Both the position numbers and the translations under genes were made by a program. Positions 32,016 through 42,770 of a DNA stretch of 64,000 nt are shown piece after piece. The notes under the pieces are model-generated. The model saw nothing but the letters and a program-made list of their open reading frames with translations. It ran no database searches and was not told where the DNA came from. Position 1 is the stretch's first letter. Each line of letters starts with the position of its first letter. Origin of the DNA: Margaritifera margaritifera (taxonomy: Eukaryota > Mollusca > Bivalvia > Unionida > Margaritiferidae); contig JAQPZY010001664.1 of assembly GCA_029931535.1 (NCBI GenBank), forward strand, positions 7,660,001-7,724,000, read 5' to 3'.

Positions 32016-32178
32016 CATAAGCTGATTCCATTTTATGTAACAAAAAAGACAAAAATAGCTTTCCCCTTAATATTGTGCATAATTACCTATATTTTGACAC
32101 AAATCTCAAAGAATGTTCCATTATAGATGAAAGTTTCCATATTTGCACTGTAATGTTTGTATGTTGACATAACATAAT

Positions 32179-33947
32179 TGTGGCGGTGTACTATCCTCGT
32201 TACAAGGTGTCCGCTTTATTTGGTTGGTTATCGTTATCTAGAGGATGATCGACCTCGGTGTTATTGCCCAGATCGAGTAAATAATAATATAAATGATGAA
32301 ACTTAATGATAGAATAAATAGAGATCTGAGCAGATATATAGAACAGAATAACACGAGCCCCCGTACATGAAATATAACAAATAAATCAATTACATAAACA
32401 AACTGGGAAAATACATTACATTAGGAAGATACACTTCTTTTTGAAATAAATCACTTACTGAATTTGAAAACGAATATACTTATGCAAATAGCCTTCCTTG
32501 TTCCTTCGCTTTTCCCTTCCTCGTTCTCTGTATCTCGCCTCTGTCGGCCCTCAACTTTGTATGGGTAGGTGGATACGTCAGTGCGTGGATAGGTAGGTAG
32601 GTGGATGGAGCTATTTCCCATTTCAAAATAAACAGAGGGGCAACCTAAATCTTCTGTGAAATACCCTTCTGGGAGTAGAGCATTACTCCACTCTCGTTAC
32701 GTCAGATATCGTCCTATCATAATTTAAACAGATACCAAAGGCTATCTGGTCAAGCCAAACATGGCAGACCATAAACAAACCTAGTTTCCTAAGATTAATG
32801 TACTTCCTAACGGCTATTTCATCACTGACTCACATTAACATCACACGAGACATAACAGTTTCAGTCCATCTCAATTATACAAATGAATGAATGAAATTCA
32901 TTACATGGCTTAACTACGTTAATTTCAGCGAATACACACATTCAAGTCTTTAGCATACATGAAATCTCACTTCATGGCTTAACAACGTTAATTTCAGTCA
33001 ATACACACTCAAGTCTTTATCATACGTGAAATCATCTAAGATTGGTGAATTCACACTGATTCTCGTAACTCATATCAACTAAAGTAATGCATGAAATTAT
33101 TAGAATACCTGATTCCTATTACAAACAAGACGACAAATTCAAACAATTTGTCAAACTCATATAAAGAAGATCACTGTACAAATTCAGATAAATGAACTCA
33201 AACACAGTTATACTCATATCAAGAAAATTGATCTATGAATTTAAACAAATAAATTCATGCAAATATAAGCAAATAAATTCAAGCAAATAATTATATTGGT
33301 ATCAACGAATTACATGAGATTGATGCAAATACCTTGTGCTTTCAAGCCTTGCTCGCTTTTACCGCCAGAATTGTGTCCGTCAACTTTCCAGACATCCGGT
33401 CCCTTGGATAATTGTTTTACGAGAGAATTTCTTCTAAATTCAATCTCGGAGTCTCCTATATTTTTACTCTTACAAAAGAACGTAGACTGGCTAAATTTTG
33501 CGATATGGCATATTAAAACCATGAAATTTCGTGTGGGAAACACGCCCCTTATTCAGCGTAGCAAATCAGATTAAACGGATCTACCGCCTTTTATAAATAT
33601 GCGACAATTCGGTCAGCGTAACCTTCTAGATTTCGCACTATTTATGTAACTGATTCTGGACAATCTCAAAAAGATAATACTACGTCCACTAGCTTACAAA
33701 TGGTTTCTGTACCCTCTCAACTCTGACATTTTCGATACCAAGATAGAGGCTAACCTTTCCTTCCAATCTGTCTGACCGTTGAATAAACGAATGCTTAATT
33801 AAGAATCCATCTCGCCCACAACACGAACATTAAAACCATTGCAGTCTAGCGATTTAATATGGTACCGGTCCTCATAAACCTAATTAATGGTTCTCTGTCA
33901 AACTAAACTTTGCTCTACAGAAATCTACAGAAATTTACACCCTTACA
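32179..33947. mobile_element. Probable solo LTR, 1,769 bp
   Basis: It begins TGTGGCGG and ends CCCTTACA, giving the canonical TG...CA termini. Both sides are flanked by a perfect 5-bp direct repeat ATAAT (32174-32178 and 33948-33952). It has no coding domain. A ~62-bp internal tandem duplication (CATGGCTTAAC-ACGTTAATTTCAG at about 32902 and 32975) is LTR-like. Solo LTRs form by recombination between the two LTRs of a Gypsy- or BEL-like element. The orientation is unknown; 1.8 kb is long but within range. Confidence 0.6.
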
Positions 33948-34204
33948 ATAATTAATGCTCATAATTAAATTTTTGGGACAGTTATTTTGCCACTGTATGT
34001 AAGTAGTTGACTTGACAATTTTTCTTCATCAAGCTGAGTAAATAAGGTTTGCCATTTGCAGTTTTACCTTTTGTGTTTATCTTTTCTGTAGCTAAAAAAG
34101 AAATTAGAGCTGTTTATTGCTTTTTGTGTTAAGTTCTTTTAAATATATTTGAGATTCTATTGGCCATGATACACTTTCAATTGCAAATTCCATGAATTTA
34201 AAAT

Positions 34205-34440
34205 AACGTCTTTGGATAGTGCATTGGTAATACATTTGTTTTGCACCATCTGGTGTCCATGGGTCAAGCTCTCCTGCCTGCATATGCATCCAGGATTGGT
34301 GGTTTTCTCTGGATTCTCCAGTTTTCTCCACTTCAAATGCCACTTGACCCCACCACCTCAGTATCAAGAGTTATTAGTAAAAGTTCTTAAGTTTTGCAAT
34401 CGGGAGGAAATAAATAAAGTTTGATTTAAATTTTTGAATT
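34205..34440 (+). repeat. tRNA-derived SINE
   Basis: ATAGTGCATTGGTAATAC (box A-like, 34217-34234) and GGGTCAAGCTCTCC (box B-like, 34261-34274) come first. The body GGTTTTCTCTGGATTCTCCAG follows at about 34300-34320, which is typical of a widespread invertebrate SINE class. It ends in an AATAAATAAAG-type tail. The boxes are degraded. Confidence 0.55.
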
Positions 34441-34559
34441 CATCATAAAGAAATGAATACAGACTGTTCAGGAATACTGGCAGAGGCATCAGTTACAAGC
34501 TTGTTCACTGTGGTGACTTTGTTCCTGTATATTTTTCATGATCGTATTTTCTTTTCCAG

Positions 34560-34688
34560 ATCACAACAGGGTTCATGCAACTGATGTATTGCATGGTGTA
34601 TATTATATAACTACCCAGCCTGTCCCTGGCTTCACACAAATCAGCTCAGGAGACATTTTCTCTCGACAAGGATCCTCCAGTGAATCAG
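34560..34688 (+). CDS. PDE3-type phosphodiesterase, catalytic exon with first metal motif
   Basis: 129 bases between acceptor CTTTTCCAG and donor GTGAGA, entering and leaving in phase 1. It encodes HNRVHATDVLHGVYYITTQ and then PVPGFTQISSGDIFSRQG. HNRVH is the first metal-binding motif (HNxxH) of class I phosphodiesterases. TTQPVPGF is characteristic of the PDE3 branch rather than PDE1, 2 or 4. The Ser/Gly/Asp-rich end (RQGSSSESG) begins the region where PDE3 enzymes carry a family-specific insert in the catalytic domain. It completes the Tyr codon started in the previous exon. No defects. Confidence 0.95.
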
Positions 34689-36061
34689 GTGAGATGGTGC
34701 AACATGCTGTAGATGCAAAAACAGAAGTTGCTTTTAAAAGACTTTCCAGTTGTAGCAAAGACCTAGCCTGAAAAGTCCTAATATTTTTAGGCACGAAGAA
34801 CAACAAAATAATTTTGAAAATGTAAATGTGAAAATAGCAATTGCTTCCAATGCCCCCAAAATATGTTCATTTTTACAACTACAAAAGATGTGAGAAGCTG
34901 TAAAGAAATTGTCAGATTGGACATTGTACTGGTTTCAATGTTACTGTGGCTTGAACTTCCTTCACATGTGGAAATGATAGCATCTTTTTTTGGGCAAACC
35001 AGTATTCTCGCCAGGGCCCTTTATCATAGTGGTCCCGCTATGCTATCATTTCAGCCCGCAACGCTTTAGAACCTTTCGCTATACTATGCGCTTGTGCTGC
35101 TACACTTTTATGTTTCCCACTATCCTTATAAAATTAACCTGTTAAATAAACATCCTGTCAAATCCCTATTACTCAAATGACACCTGTTCTTACCTCTTCT
35201 TGGGTTTTTTTAATAATATAATCCAGGATAATTACTTACTCACTTGGCTGTTATCTTTTGTACCTGGCTTGCCCAACTGCCAATGCACAACCTTTGATGT
35301 GGGGTTTGTCTTTGCACTGATATAGTCACGCGATTGGCAAGCACTGATGGAGTCTGCTGGTAGTGTGTGTTATATATATTTCAATCATTTTCACTGCCAG
35401 CTAAAAAAAAGTTACACATATTACATTTTGAGTTAGGCAAATTCTTCTGAAAAATTGACACACCACCTTCAGCAATATGCAAAATTACCCAGTGCCCACC
35501 TAACCCCATGTTGACCTGGCTAAGAAGATCAGAGATTGGTGTCACCAATGGTGATTCCAATTCAGATTGCGTGATTTCCCTCAAATAAAGAGGTTAAGAA
35601 AGGAAGGACAAGGTTCAACACTAAATGGAAGACTTCATGTCCTTGAGTGGAATTTGCCAGATCATATGGTAAGTTTTCCATATTGCTAAATTTTGTTTCA
35701 GATCTGCTTAGTTACCAATACAATATAATATTTTTGTTTTTATAGTAGTAGTTGTAGTTGTGATAGTTGTCGTTCTTATTATTTTTCGAAAAAAGTGACG
35801 AGGAATGAAAGTTGCATTTTATCCACGAGTTGCTCTTATAGTTACATAGTATACTCTGGGCAAGAGAAAATAGTTTCATCAGGAGACCTTAACTTAAGTG
35901 GGTGCTGCCCTATTAATTTCTCATTTCTCTATTCTATCTGTCCAAGTAAGAATAGGAGCAGTTTTTATCTTCCAGTTTGACCTATTTTGAAAACATGTAA
36001 ATAAAAAGTGTTGGCTTATTCCTTCATTTATATTTTTAATATTTTTCCAACAATAAACAAC
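34689..36061. other. PDE3 intron, no feature recognised
   Basis: No coding, RNA or clear repeat feature could be supported over this 1.4 kb. Confidence 0.4.
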
Positions 36062-36071
36062 TAGTTAACTA

Positions 36072-36288
36072 CCATGTATACTCGCGTATAATTCGGGTCC
36101 AAATGCAAACAACATAGACCCTGATCTGCCATCACAAAATGCGCTGGCAGATCAGGGTCTATGTTGTTTGTTCTACTGATTAATCCTTATGAACTGCATA
36201 GACCCCGATCTGCCGGCACATTATGCAATGGCAGATCTGGGTCTATGCAGTTTGCAGTTGGTATATGCTTATACATGAGTATATACGG
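36072..36288. mobile_element. 217-bp double-hairpin TA-flanked miniature transposon, copy 2
   Basis: It is the same length and layout as 31618-31834. TA borders lie at 36070-36071 and 36289-36290, with ends CCATGTATACTCGCGTATAA and, inverted, CCGTATATACTCATGTATAA. Hairpin 1 stem GATCTGCC...GGCAGATC and hairpin 2 stem GATCTGCC...GGCAGATC keep base pairing. Loop-proximal bases differ from copy 1 on both arms (CTGCTG/CAGCAG versus CTGCC/GGCAG), that is, compensated differences. Confidence 0.85.
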
Positions 36289-36362
36289 TAGTTTGCAATT
36301 GGAATGTATTACATGATAAATTAAGCGGTATTTTTTTTTTCTTTTTTCACAAAGTTAAGATC

Positions 36363-36860
36363 TTGACTGACCACTTTCAGGAGAGTGCAAAGTTTGATGA
36401 TGTGAAAGTGGAGTGGCACAATTTAAGGCAGCTCTTGGTGCATATAAAGGACCCCATGTCCTTTATACAGGCATTGGGAAAAGTGCCTTTTTTTAAACAA
36501 TATTTTAGCTCTCAGATGAATAAATTAAACAATGACAAACACATTGATATAACATTCTTAATGGAAAGGAATATGTATTATCATAGCTATACCTTCATGA
36601 TTATTTAAAAACACATCACTGTCTTGACTCTTGAAGAATTTGTCCCTGGTAATTCACTTAGGATTGAGGTAGGTTTGTATCTTTAGGTACATTCAATCAT
36701 AAATTGTATGTTCCATTTTTTCCAGACTGTGAAAGGTCATTCTTTGTGATGAACAGAATCAAGCGTGTTTTCAGGAACAGGTTGGCGCAGAGGGTGCTGA
36801 AATAACTTATGACAATTAGTACAGAAGAACTTTTCCTGAAAAACTTTTAATTTGTATGTG
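36363..36860 (+). pseudogene. hAT transposase C-terminal remnant
   Basis: 36726-36850 encodes DCERSFFVMNRIKRVFRNRL and then MTISTEELFL after a stop. This is the hAT dimerisation signature (CERxFSxMxRIKTxxRNRL ... LMxIS). 36363-36608 is an open 81-codon stretch (AKFDDVKVEWHNLRQLL) that may be the preceding part of the same transposase. hAT transposases cut and paste DNA; only this fragment remains and it is broken. Confidence 0.6.
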
Positions 36861-37385
36861 GCAATCAAAACATATGGGGAGGTGAAGAAACAAAGAATAT
36901 CATTTATTTAAGTTTAAAGAAAAATAAGTTCGACCTTAAATCATGTTATAACTTAAGGAAATAAAGACTACTATGTAAATATATGTATGTCTTTTATATA
37001 TCATTGATATTAATTTGTTCACATTATCATGATAATGCATATTTTTTAAAACATGTTATGATGCTTGCGCATGCCTACCCCGATGCTATCAAAAATTTCT
37101 GGGGAAACCACTGCACACTGTATCAGAACCAAAGTGTAATGAATTCCCAGAGAGATAGTTTTCAAAATTTCTAAATATTGATTTTTAAAAAATTTATGAT
37201 ATATGGCTCTTAAAGTTGTGAAAAGTCGCATAAAAGTCCCTAAAGGTGCATAAATTTGGACTCCCTCAAGTAGAACAAAAACATCTATAAAAATTAAATT
37301 GCAGTGTCGAAAAATTTATTCAAGAAAATTCCACACATTTAAAATTTTGTTTTGTAGCAATAATGATAATTTTTGGAGTATTGTT
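36861..37385. other. Intron sequence, no feature recognised
   Basis: AT-rich, nothing supportable. Confidence 0.4.
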
Positions 37386-37560
37386 AGCTCACCTGGCCAT
37401 AAGGCTGAGTGAGCTTATAGTATGGTCCTGCATCTGTCATCCATCGTTCATCGTGCATCCATCTGTCAACTATTGCTTGTTACCACTCTGGAGTCCATAC
37501 TTCTGATCTGATTTCAATCAAACTTTGAATATAGTACAGAATTTGATGTCATAAAATAAG
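37386..37560 (+). repeat. Family C head and first unit
   Basis: GTTAGCTCACCTGGCCATAAGG, CATCCATCGTTCATCGTGCATCC, TTGTTACCACTCTGGAGTCC, TTCTGATCTGATTTCAATCAAAC and TTGAATATA. The order matches the ~140-bp family C units at 40590-41640, and the TAGCTCA/CTGGCCAT head resembles the family A head. Confidence 0.65.
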
Positions 37561-38396
37561 TGTTACATCTGTAAAAAAAAAATGTGTCTTTCCAGAAATA
37601 GTCAACAAAACTTAAAGCTGGTGCTTATGTCATTTGAAATCAACAATAGAGAGATAACATTGATGTATATTTAGTTGACTATTGATAAATAAATTAAGAA
37701 ACTAAAATTTGTTAAGGACATTCCCAGGTTTTATCATGTCCACAGTGAGGGTGTCATGATTAAATGCCATCATAATGTCCAGCTGTTCAGTAAAAGAGTG
37801 GTCATTGGCATGGCAACATTTTTAATTTTTGTACACAGTGCCAATGAAGAACTATCTCCATTCATATAGAAATAAATTGCCACTAACACTGGTCTACAGC
37901 CAAAATGCTTCTGCAATAAATGTTGTCAAACTTTACTAATTCTGGGTCACTGAGAACGAAAATGATGCTTAAATATGTTGATTGGCTCTAGTTTTAAAGA
38001 TATGATACTGGGTCAGTATATACGACCCTTGACTTGGGAATGGCAGACGATAAGTGAGTTATAAAGGGAAGGGATCTAAATTTAAACCAGAAATGACTAA
38101 AATACATCTTTGACTGGATCTATGAATAAATCTATGACTGGGTTTGGACAGTACTTGCTTTTTAGGCAAAACAATGAATGATGCAATCTGAAGCTGGTAT
38201 TGCATCATACATGATATGAATTGCATCATGTTATTCTTATAAGTCATGGATGATGCAATCATAACCAAGCTTACATCACTCTGCTGAAGAAATTGCCCTA
38301 TATCAGTTCTACAAATCATACAGTGTCGTGCTGTCTTATTTGTCAGTGTTTCATTTTGCAAAGGGACACATTTCTGTTTAGCCAAAGTGAGCAGAG
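37561..38396. other. Upstream sequence of the orphan ORF, contains ATTGCATCAT words
   Basis: GATGCAATC / ATTGCATCAT words occur five times in both orientations between 38174 and 38265 and may form hairpins upstream of the ORF start at 38397. No other feature. Confidence 0.4.
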
Positions 38397-40081
38397 ATGC
38401 CTCGTACTTGTGTGAATAATGCAGATAACTTCTGCTATGTTTGTTGTGAAGTGACTTTTGTATCACAAAGGCGCAGGATAACCACTATGGTTAAGAAAGC
38501 CTATCACCTTTATTTTGGCTGCAAAATTGGAGATCAGAACAAGAGGTGGACCCCACACATATGCTGCAACACTTGTGCAACAAATCTTCGCCAGTGGTTG
38601 AAAAGGAAAAGGAAATCTATGCCTTTTGCAGTGCCAATGATTTGGCGAGAGCCAACAGATCATATCAGCAATTGTTACTTCTGCATGGTGCCTCCAGTTG
38701 GGAAAGGTGTGTCAAAAAAGAAAGAGTGGACTGTGCATTATCCAAACATTCCATCAGCTATACGCCCAGTACCCCACGGAGAAGGACTGCCGGTTCCTGA
38801 TGCACCAGAATCATTCTCACTTGAGTCAGACAAGGAAGAGGAAGAGGATGAAACTTCTACTCCTGAACCATCAATTTCACATGACCCATATTTTCTGCCA
38901 TCCTCCTCCACTGAACCACACCTCATAACACAAGATGAACTGAATGACCTTGTCAGGGATTTGGAACTACCCAAGAGTAAGGCAGAGCTGTTGGGCTCCA
39001 GACTACAGCAGTGGAATCTGATGGCAGGTGATGTTAGGGTTTCCATGTTCCGTGACCATCAAAAGGATCTTGTCCCATTCTTCTTCATGGAAGGTGATCT
39101 TGTAGCCTGCAACAACATCGATGGTGTGCTGGCAGCCCTCAACATCGTTCATGATCCAGATGAGTGGAGACTGTTCATTGATTCATCGAAGATGAGTCTT
39201 AAAGCTGTTTTGCTGCATAATGGCAGTGTTTTGCCATCAATTCCAGTTGGTCATGTAGTCCATATGAAGGAAACCTATGAAAACATGAAACAACTTTTGA
39301 GGTGCATAAACTATGACCAACATCAGTGGCAGCTTTGTGGCGATTTCAAGGTTCTTACTTTCTTGCTTGGTCTGCAGACTGGATACACAAAGTACTGCTG
39401 TTTTCTCTGCGAATGACATAGTCGTGCGAGAGATTCCCACTACATCAAGAGAGATTGGCCACTCCGACAGTCATTGGAGCCTGGGATGAAAAGTGTTCAG
39501 CATCCACCACTTGTTGAATCAAGGAAGATTTTGTTACCACCCTTGCACATCAAGCTGTGTCTGATGAAGAACTTTGTCAAGGCCATGGACAAAACACAAG
39601 CAGCTTTCAAGTACCTCCGTGGAAAATTTCCAAGGTTAAGTGAAGTTAAGTAAAAGGAAGGTGTCTTTGTTGGTCCTCAGATTCGTGAACTTCTTCGAGA
39701 TGATGCATTTCACCATGCACTGCGTGGCAAGGAAAAGGCGGCATGGAAAGCCTTCCAGTTAGTATCAACAATTTTCTCGGAAGCAACAAGGCAGACAACT
39801 TCAGGGAGTTGGTGGAAAACCTCCTCAAGGCATACAAAAGCCTTGGTTGCAACATGTCACTAAAGATACATTTTTTGCACTCTCATCTAGATTTTTTTAC
39901 ACTGAACTGCGGAGCAGTGAGCGACAAGCACGGTGAGCGATTTCACCAGGACATTGTAACAAACTATCAGGGCAAATGGAGCCCATCAGTGCTTGCAGAC
40001 TATTGCTGGACAGTGACAAGAGATGATCCATTTAATGAATACAAGAGACAAGCCAAGAAGCACCGAGTAGACACTGAATAA
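38397..40081 (+). pseudogene. Orphan ZAD-like zinc-finger ORF family member, intronless and broken
   Basis: An ORF of 339 codons starts at the Met at 38397 (MPRTCVNNADNFCYVCCEVT). CYVC...HICCNTC (residues 13-61) has the spacing of a ZAD or other treble-clef zinc module. A second Cys pair is NCYFCMVPP (residues 92-100). An acidic region (ESDKEEEEDE) lies near residues 143-152. A conserved middle includes LFIDSSKMSLKAVLLHNGS and ends GYTKYCCFLCE. An in-frame TGA at 39414, a TAA near 39650 and a frameshift near 39765 break it. The tail continues in the other frame as NFRELVENLLKAYKSLGC, KIHFLHSHLDFF and GERFHQDI to TAA at 40081. I recall many near-identical intronless copies in aphids, other arthropods and molluscs, which suggests a mobile element of undefined class. 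No function is known to me. Confidence 0.7.
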
Positions 40082-40589
40082 GGACTAAACTATGTACTTA
40101 TATATACATAATAGTTTTTTTTACGTTTGTTTCAATATATTTTTTATTTATATAACCCTTTTGCTGTTTTTTAAAGTGTTACATAAACAGGAGAGGTGAA
40201 ATATTATCATGTAAAGCAACCATAAACACATGAAAAGACCTAGGTGTACAATTTATGATTAAAAGTTTTCTATGTACACAATATACATAGGCATAAAATG
40301 TAAAAACTTAAATAGCTTGGAAACAGTATCCAATCAGTTGTTTTAATTGTCATATTTGAATTCAGCACATTGAAATCCCTAATAAATAGCACATTTTATC
40401 TCTGAAGCAGATGACTTCTAAAAAATTGTAGATTAGTGTAATCTGATGTTTCAAAATTAAGTAACATGGGCAACTTAAAATAAATATGAAATGTTTTGGA
40501 AACCTTGTCTGAGATGTAACATTTATTTTAACATTTATTTTAAGACATTGAATTATATACTGTATGGATTTATATCATCAAATTATCAG
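40082..40589. other. 3' flank of the orphan ORF
   Basis: AT-rich, with GTACACAATATACATAGGCAT hairpin-like words near 40275. It may be the 3' part of the element. No terminal repeat could be matched to the 5' side. Confidence 0.35.
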
Positions 40590-41640
40590 ACGAGTTCAGT
40601 AATGAAGGAGATCCATGCATAGTAATGAGGTGATCTTGCATCAGATTGGTTAATCTTGTTAACACTCTGAAGGACAAATTCTGATCTGATTTTGGTCAAA
40701 CTTGGAATATATGTGTGTATATCATTAGGGTTTTGAACAAGTTCGATAATGAGTGAGATCCACTCATACTAATGAGGTGATCATGTATTTGATTGGCTGA
40801 GCTCATTACCACTCTGGAGGCAAGATTTCTGATCTGATTTTCATCAGACTTGGAATATATGCATATATCAATAAGATCTCAGATGAGTTCAGTAATGAGT
40901 GAGATCTACACATATTAATGAGGTGATCTTGCATCTGATTGGATGAGTTTGTTACCACTCTTGAGGTCATATTTCTGATCTGATTTTGGTCAGACTTGGA
41001 ATATACAGTGTATGCTTTATGTCATCAAGATCTTGTACAAGTTTGATCATGAGTTAGATATGTACATTTTTATGTATTAATCTTGCATCTGATTGTCTGA
41101 GCTTGTTGCCACTCTGGAACCATATTTCTGATCCCATTTTGATGAAACTTTAAATATGGCTTTATATCATCAGCATCTTGAACGAGTTCGATAATGAGCA
41201 AGATGAATACATAATAATGATATAATCTTGGATCTGATGGGTTCTGCTCTGGAAGTCATATTTGTGATTTGATTTTGATGAAACTTTGAATATATGCTTA
41301 TATCATTAAGATCTTGGACTGTGTCAGTAATGAGTGAGATCCATGTGAGGTCATCTTGCATGTGATTGACTGAGCTTATTACCACTCTGGAAGCCATAAT
41401 TCAGAGTTTGGTCTAAATTGGAATTTGGGTTTGTATCATCAAGATCTTAGGCAATTTAAAAGTAAGTGGGATCTGTGCATATTAATGAGGTGATCTTGCA
41501 TCTGATGGCTGATCTTGTTACCATTCTTTAAAGCCATATTTTTTATGGGTTATTATCATAAAGATCTGGATGACTTAGATTATGAGCAAGAGACTGTGCA
41601 TATTTTGTATGCTTTTATCTTTAGAATTGTTTTTCTTCAG
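40590..41640 (+). repeat. Family C ~140-bp tandem array
   Basis: Seven or so degenerate units with the order GATCTTGCATCTGATTGG, GAGCTTGTTACCACTCTGG, CATATTTCTGATCTGATTTT, GATGAAACTTGGAATATA, TATATCATCAAGATCTT and GAACGAGTTCGATAATGAG. The spacing is about 137 bp (for example 40658 to 40793). It is unrelated in sequence to families A and B but has the same period. Non-coding. Confidence 0.75.
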
Positions 41641-41869
41641 GATATAGTAAAATAGGTAAAATCAACATGATATAAAGTTTGGGAGATAGTTTACATGGGA
41701 TGTGTTCTTACTATTCTACATAAACCTACATGTACTGATCTCCTGTTTTCTGTATCTGATCACCAAGCACAGAGTGCCGGGCACTAAGCACCGGTCTTTG
41801 GATCGTCATCAAGTTTTGACCACCTGTCTAGGGAAAGGAATCAGTTCAATATCTACCCTTTCTCTGTGT

Positions 41870-42770
41870 TTCAATTCAGTCCCTATGGATTGTCAGCTCA
41901 GATTCTCCTCCTTCATTCTTGGCTGATATTAAATGATCTGTCTGTCAATAACACTTTTTGAACAAGGTTGCCAAATGTATCACTCGGGCTAGAAGGCAAG
42001 CAGCTTCTGAGGTATATGACAGCAAGTGGAGAATTTTCTGTAATTGGTGCAGTAGAAAATGCATTGACCCTATTATACTCTTAAATTCTCTGTGGGCTCA
42101 ACTGTAGGGTTAGACTCACATCTGTACAGTACTTTACAGTCTCTCACTCTTTAATGCCTCTCATGTGTTCTTTGGTCAGTATCTAAACCTCGTTATGAAT
42201 CTTTGAATGAAGGTTCCTTGGAGAACCTGACACATAAAGCAGTCTTCCTTCTCTCCCTAGCATTGGCAAGGAGAAAGAGTGAAATTCATGCCATGTTAGT
42301 GGAAAAGCGTTGTTTACATTCAGTGGTAACTATAATTCTGTCTCTCTTCCTTGCCAACCTAGGTTTCTGGCCAGGAATCAGCTACCTTTGGTAGCTCATA
42401 TTCCTATTGAAATCCCGAGTCTCAGTCGTATCTTTGCTGGGGGTGATCAAGATAGACTTCTAGTGCCAAGCTCAAACTTTATGTTTATGTCTGTCTAAAT
42501 CAAAAGAGAAAAGAAAGGGTTGTAACCATCTTTTTCTCCCTCTCATAGGTACCTCAGATATTTAGGCAGCCTCCATCTCAAAGTAGATTGTTTGGACTAT
42601 TATAAGAACTTGTCAATCTCTCACTAAGAGACATCTTTATTTCTTGACAAAGCCTATGAGGTCAGGGCTGTTGCTGCATCTTCAGCCTTTTTTAATCATT
42701 CGTCTTTGGATAATGTCATGAAAGCCACATTCTGGTGGTCTCACTCCACCTTCTTGTCATTTTGACTTTG
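41870..42770 (+). mobile_element. DIRS tyrosine recombinase fragment, copy 3
   Basis: VYDSKWRIFCNWCSRKCIDP (42012-42072) and ENLTHKAVFLLSLALARRKSEIHA (42217-42293) match recombinase segments of copy 2 (14228, 14560). The conserved LPLV, IPSLS and LNQKRKERV segments continue to about 42770. An internal deletion removes roughly 60 codons after CIDP compared with copy 2. Stops break the frame. No DIRS ends are attached. Confidence 0.7.

Noticed and set aside
36363..36608. 81-codon ORF as an independent host gene
   Set aside because: It directly precedes the hAT dimerisation remnant, lacks its own homology and is better treated as part of that remnant.
38059..38466. 135-codon minus-strand open frame upstream of the orphan ORF
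   Set aside because: It overlaps the start of the clearly conserved + strand ORF and has no recognisable domain.
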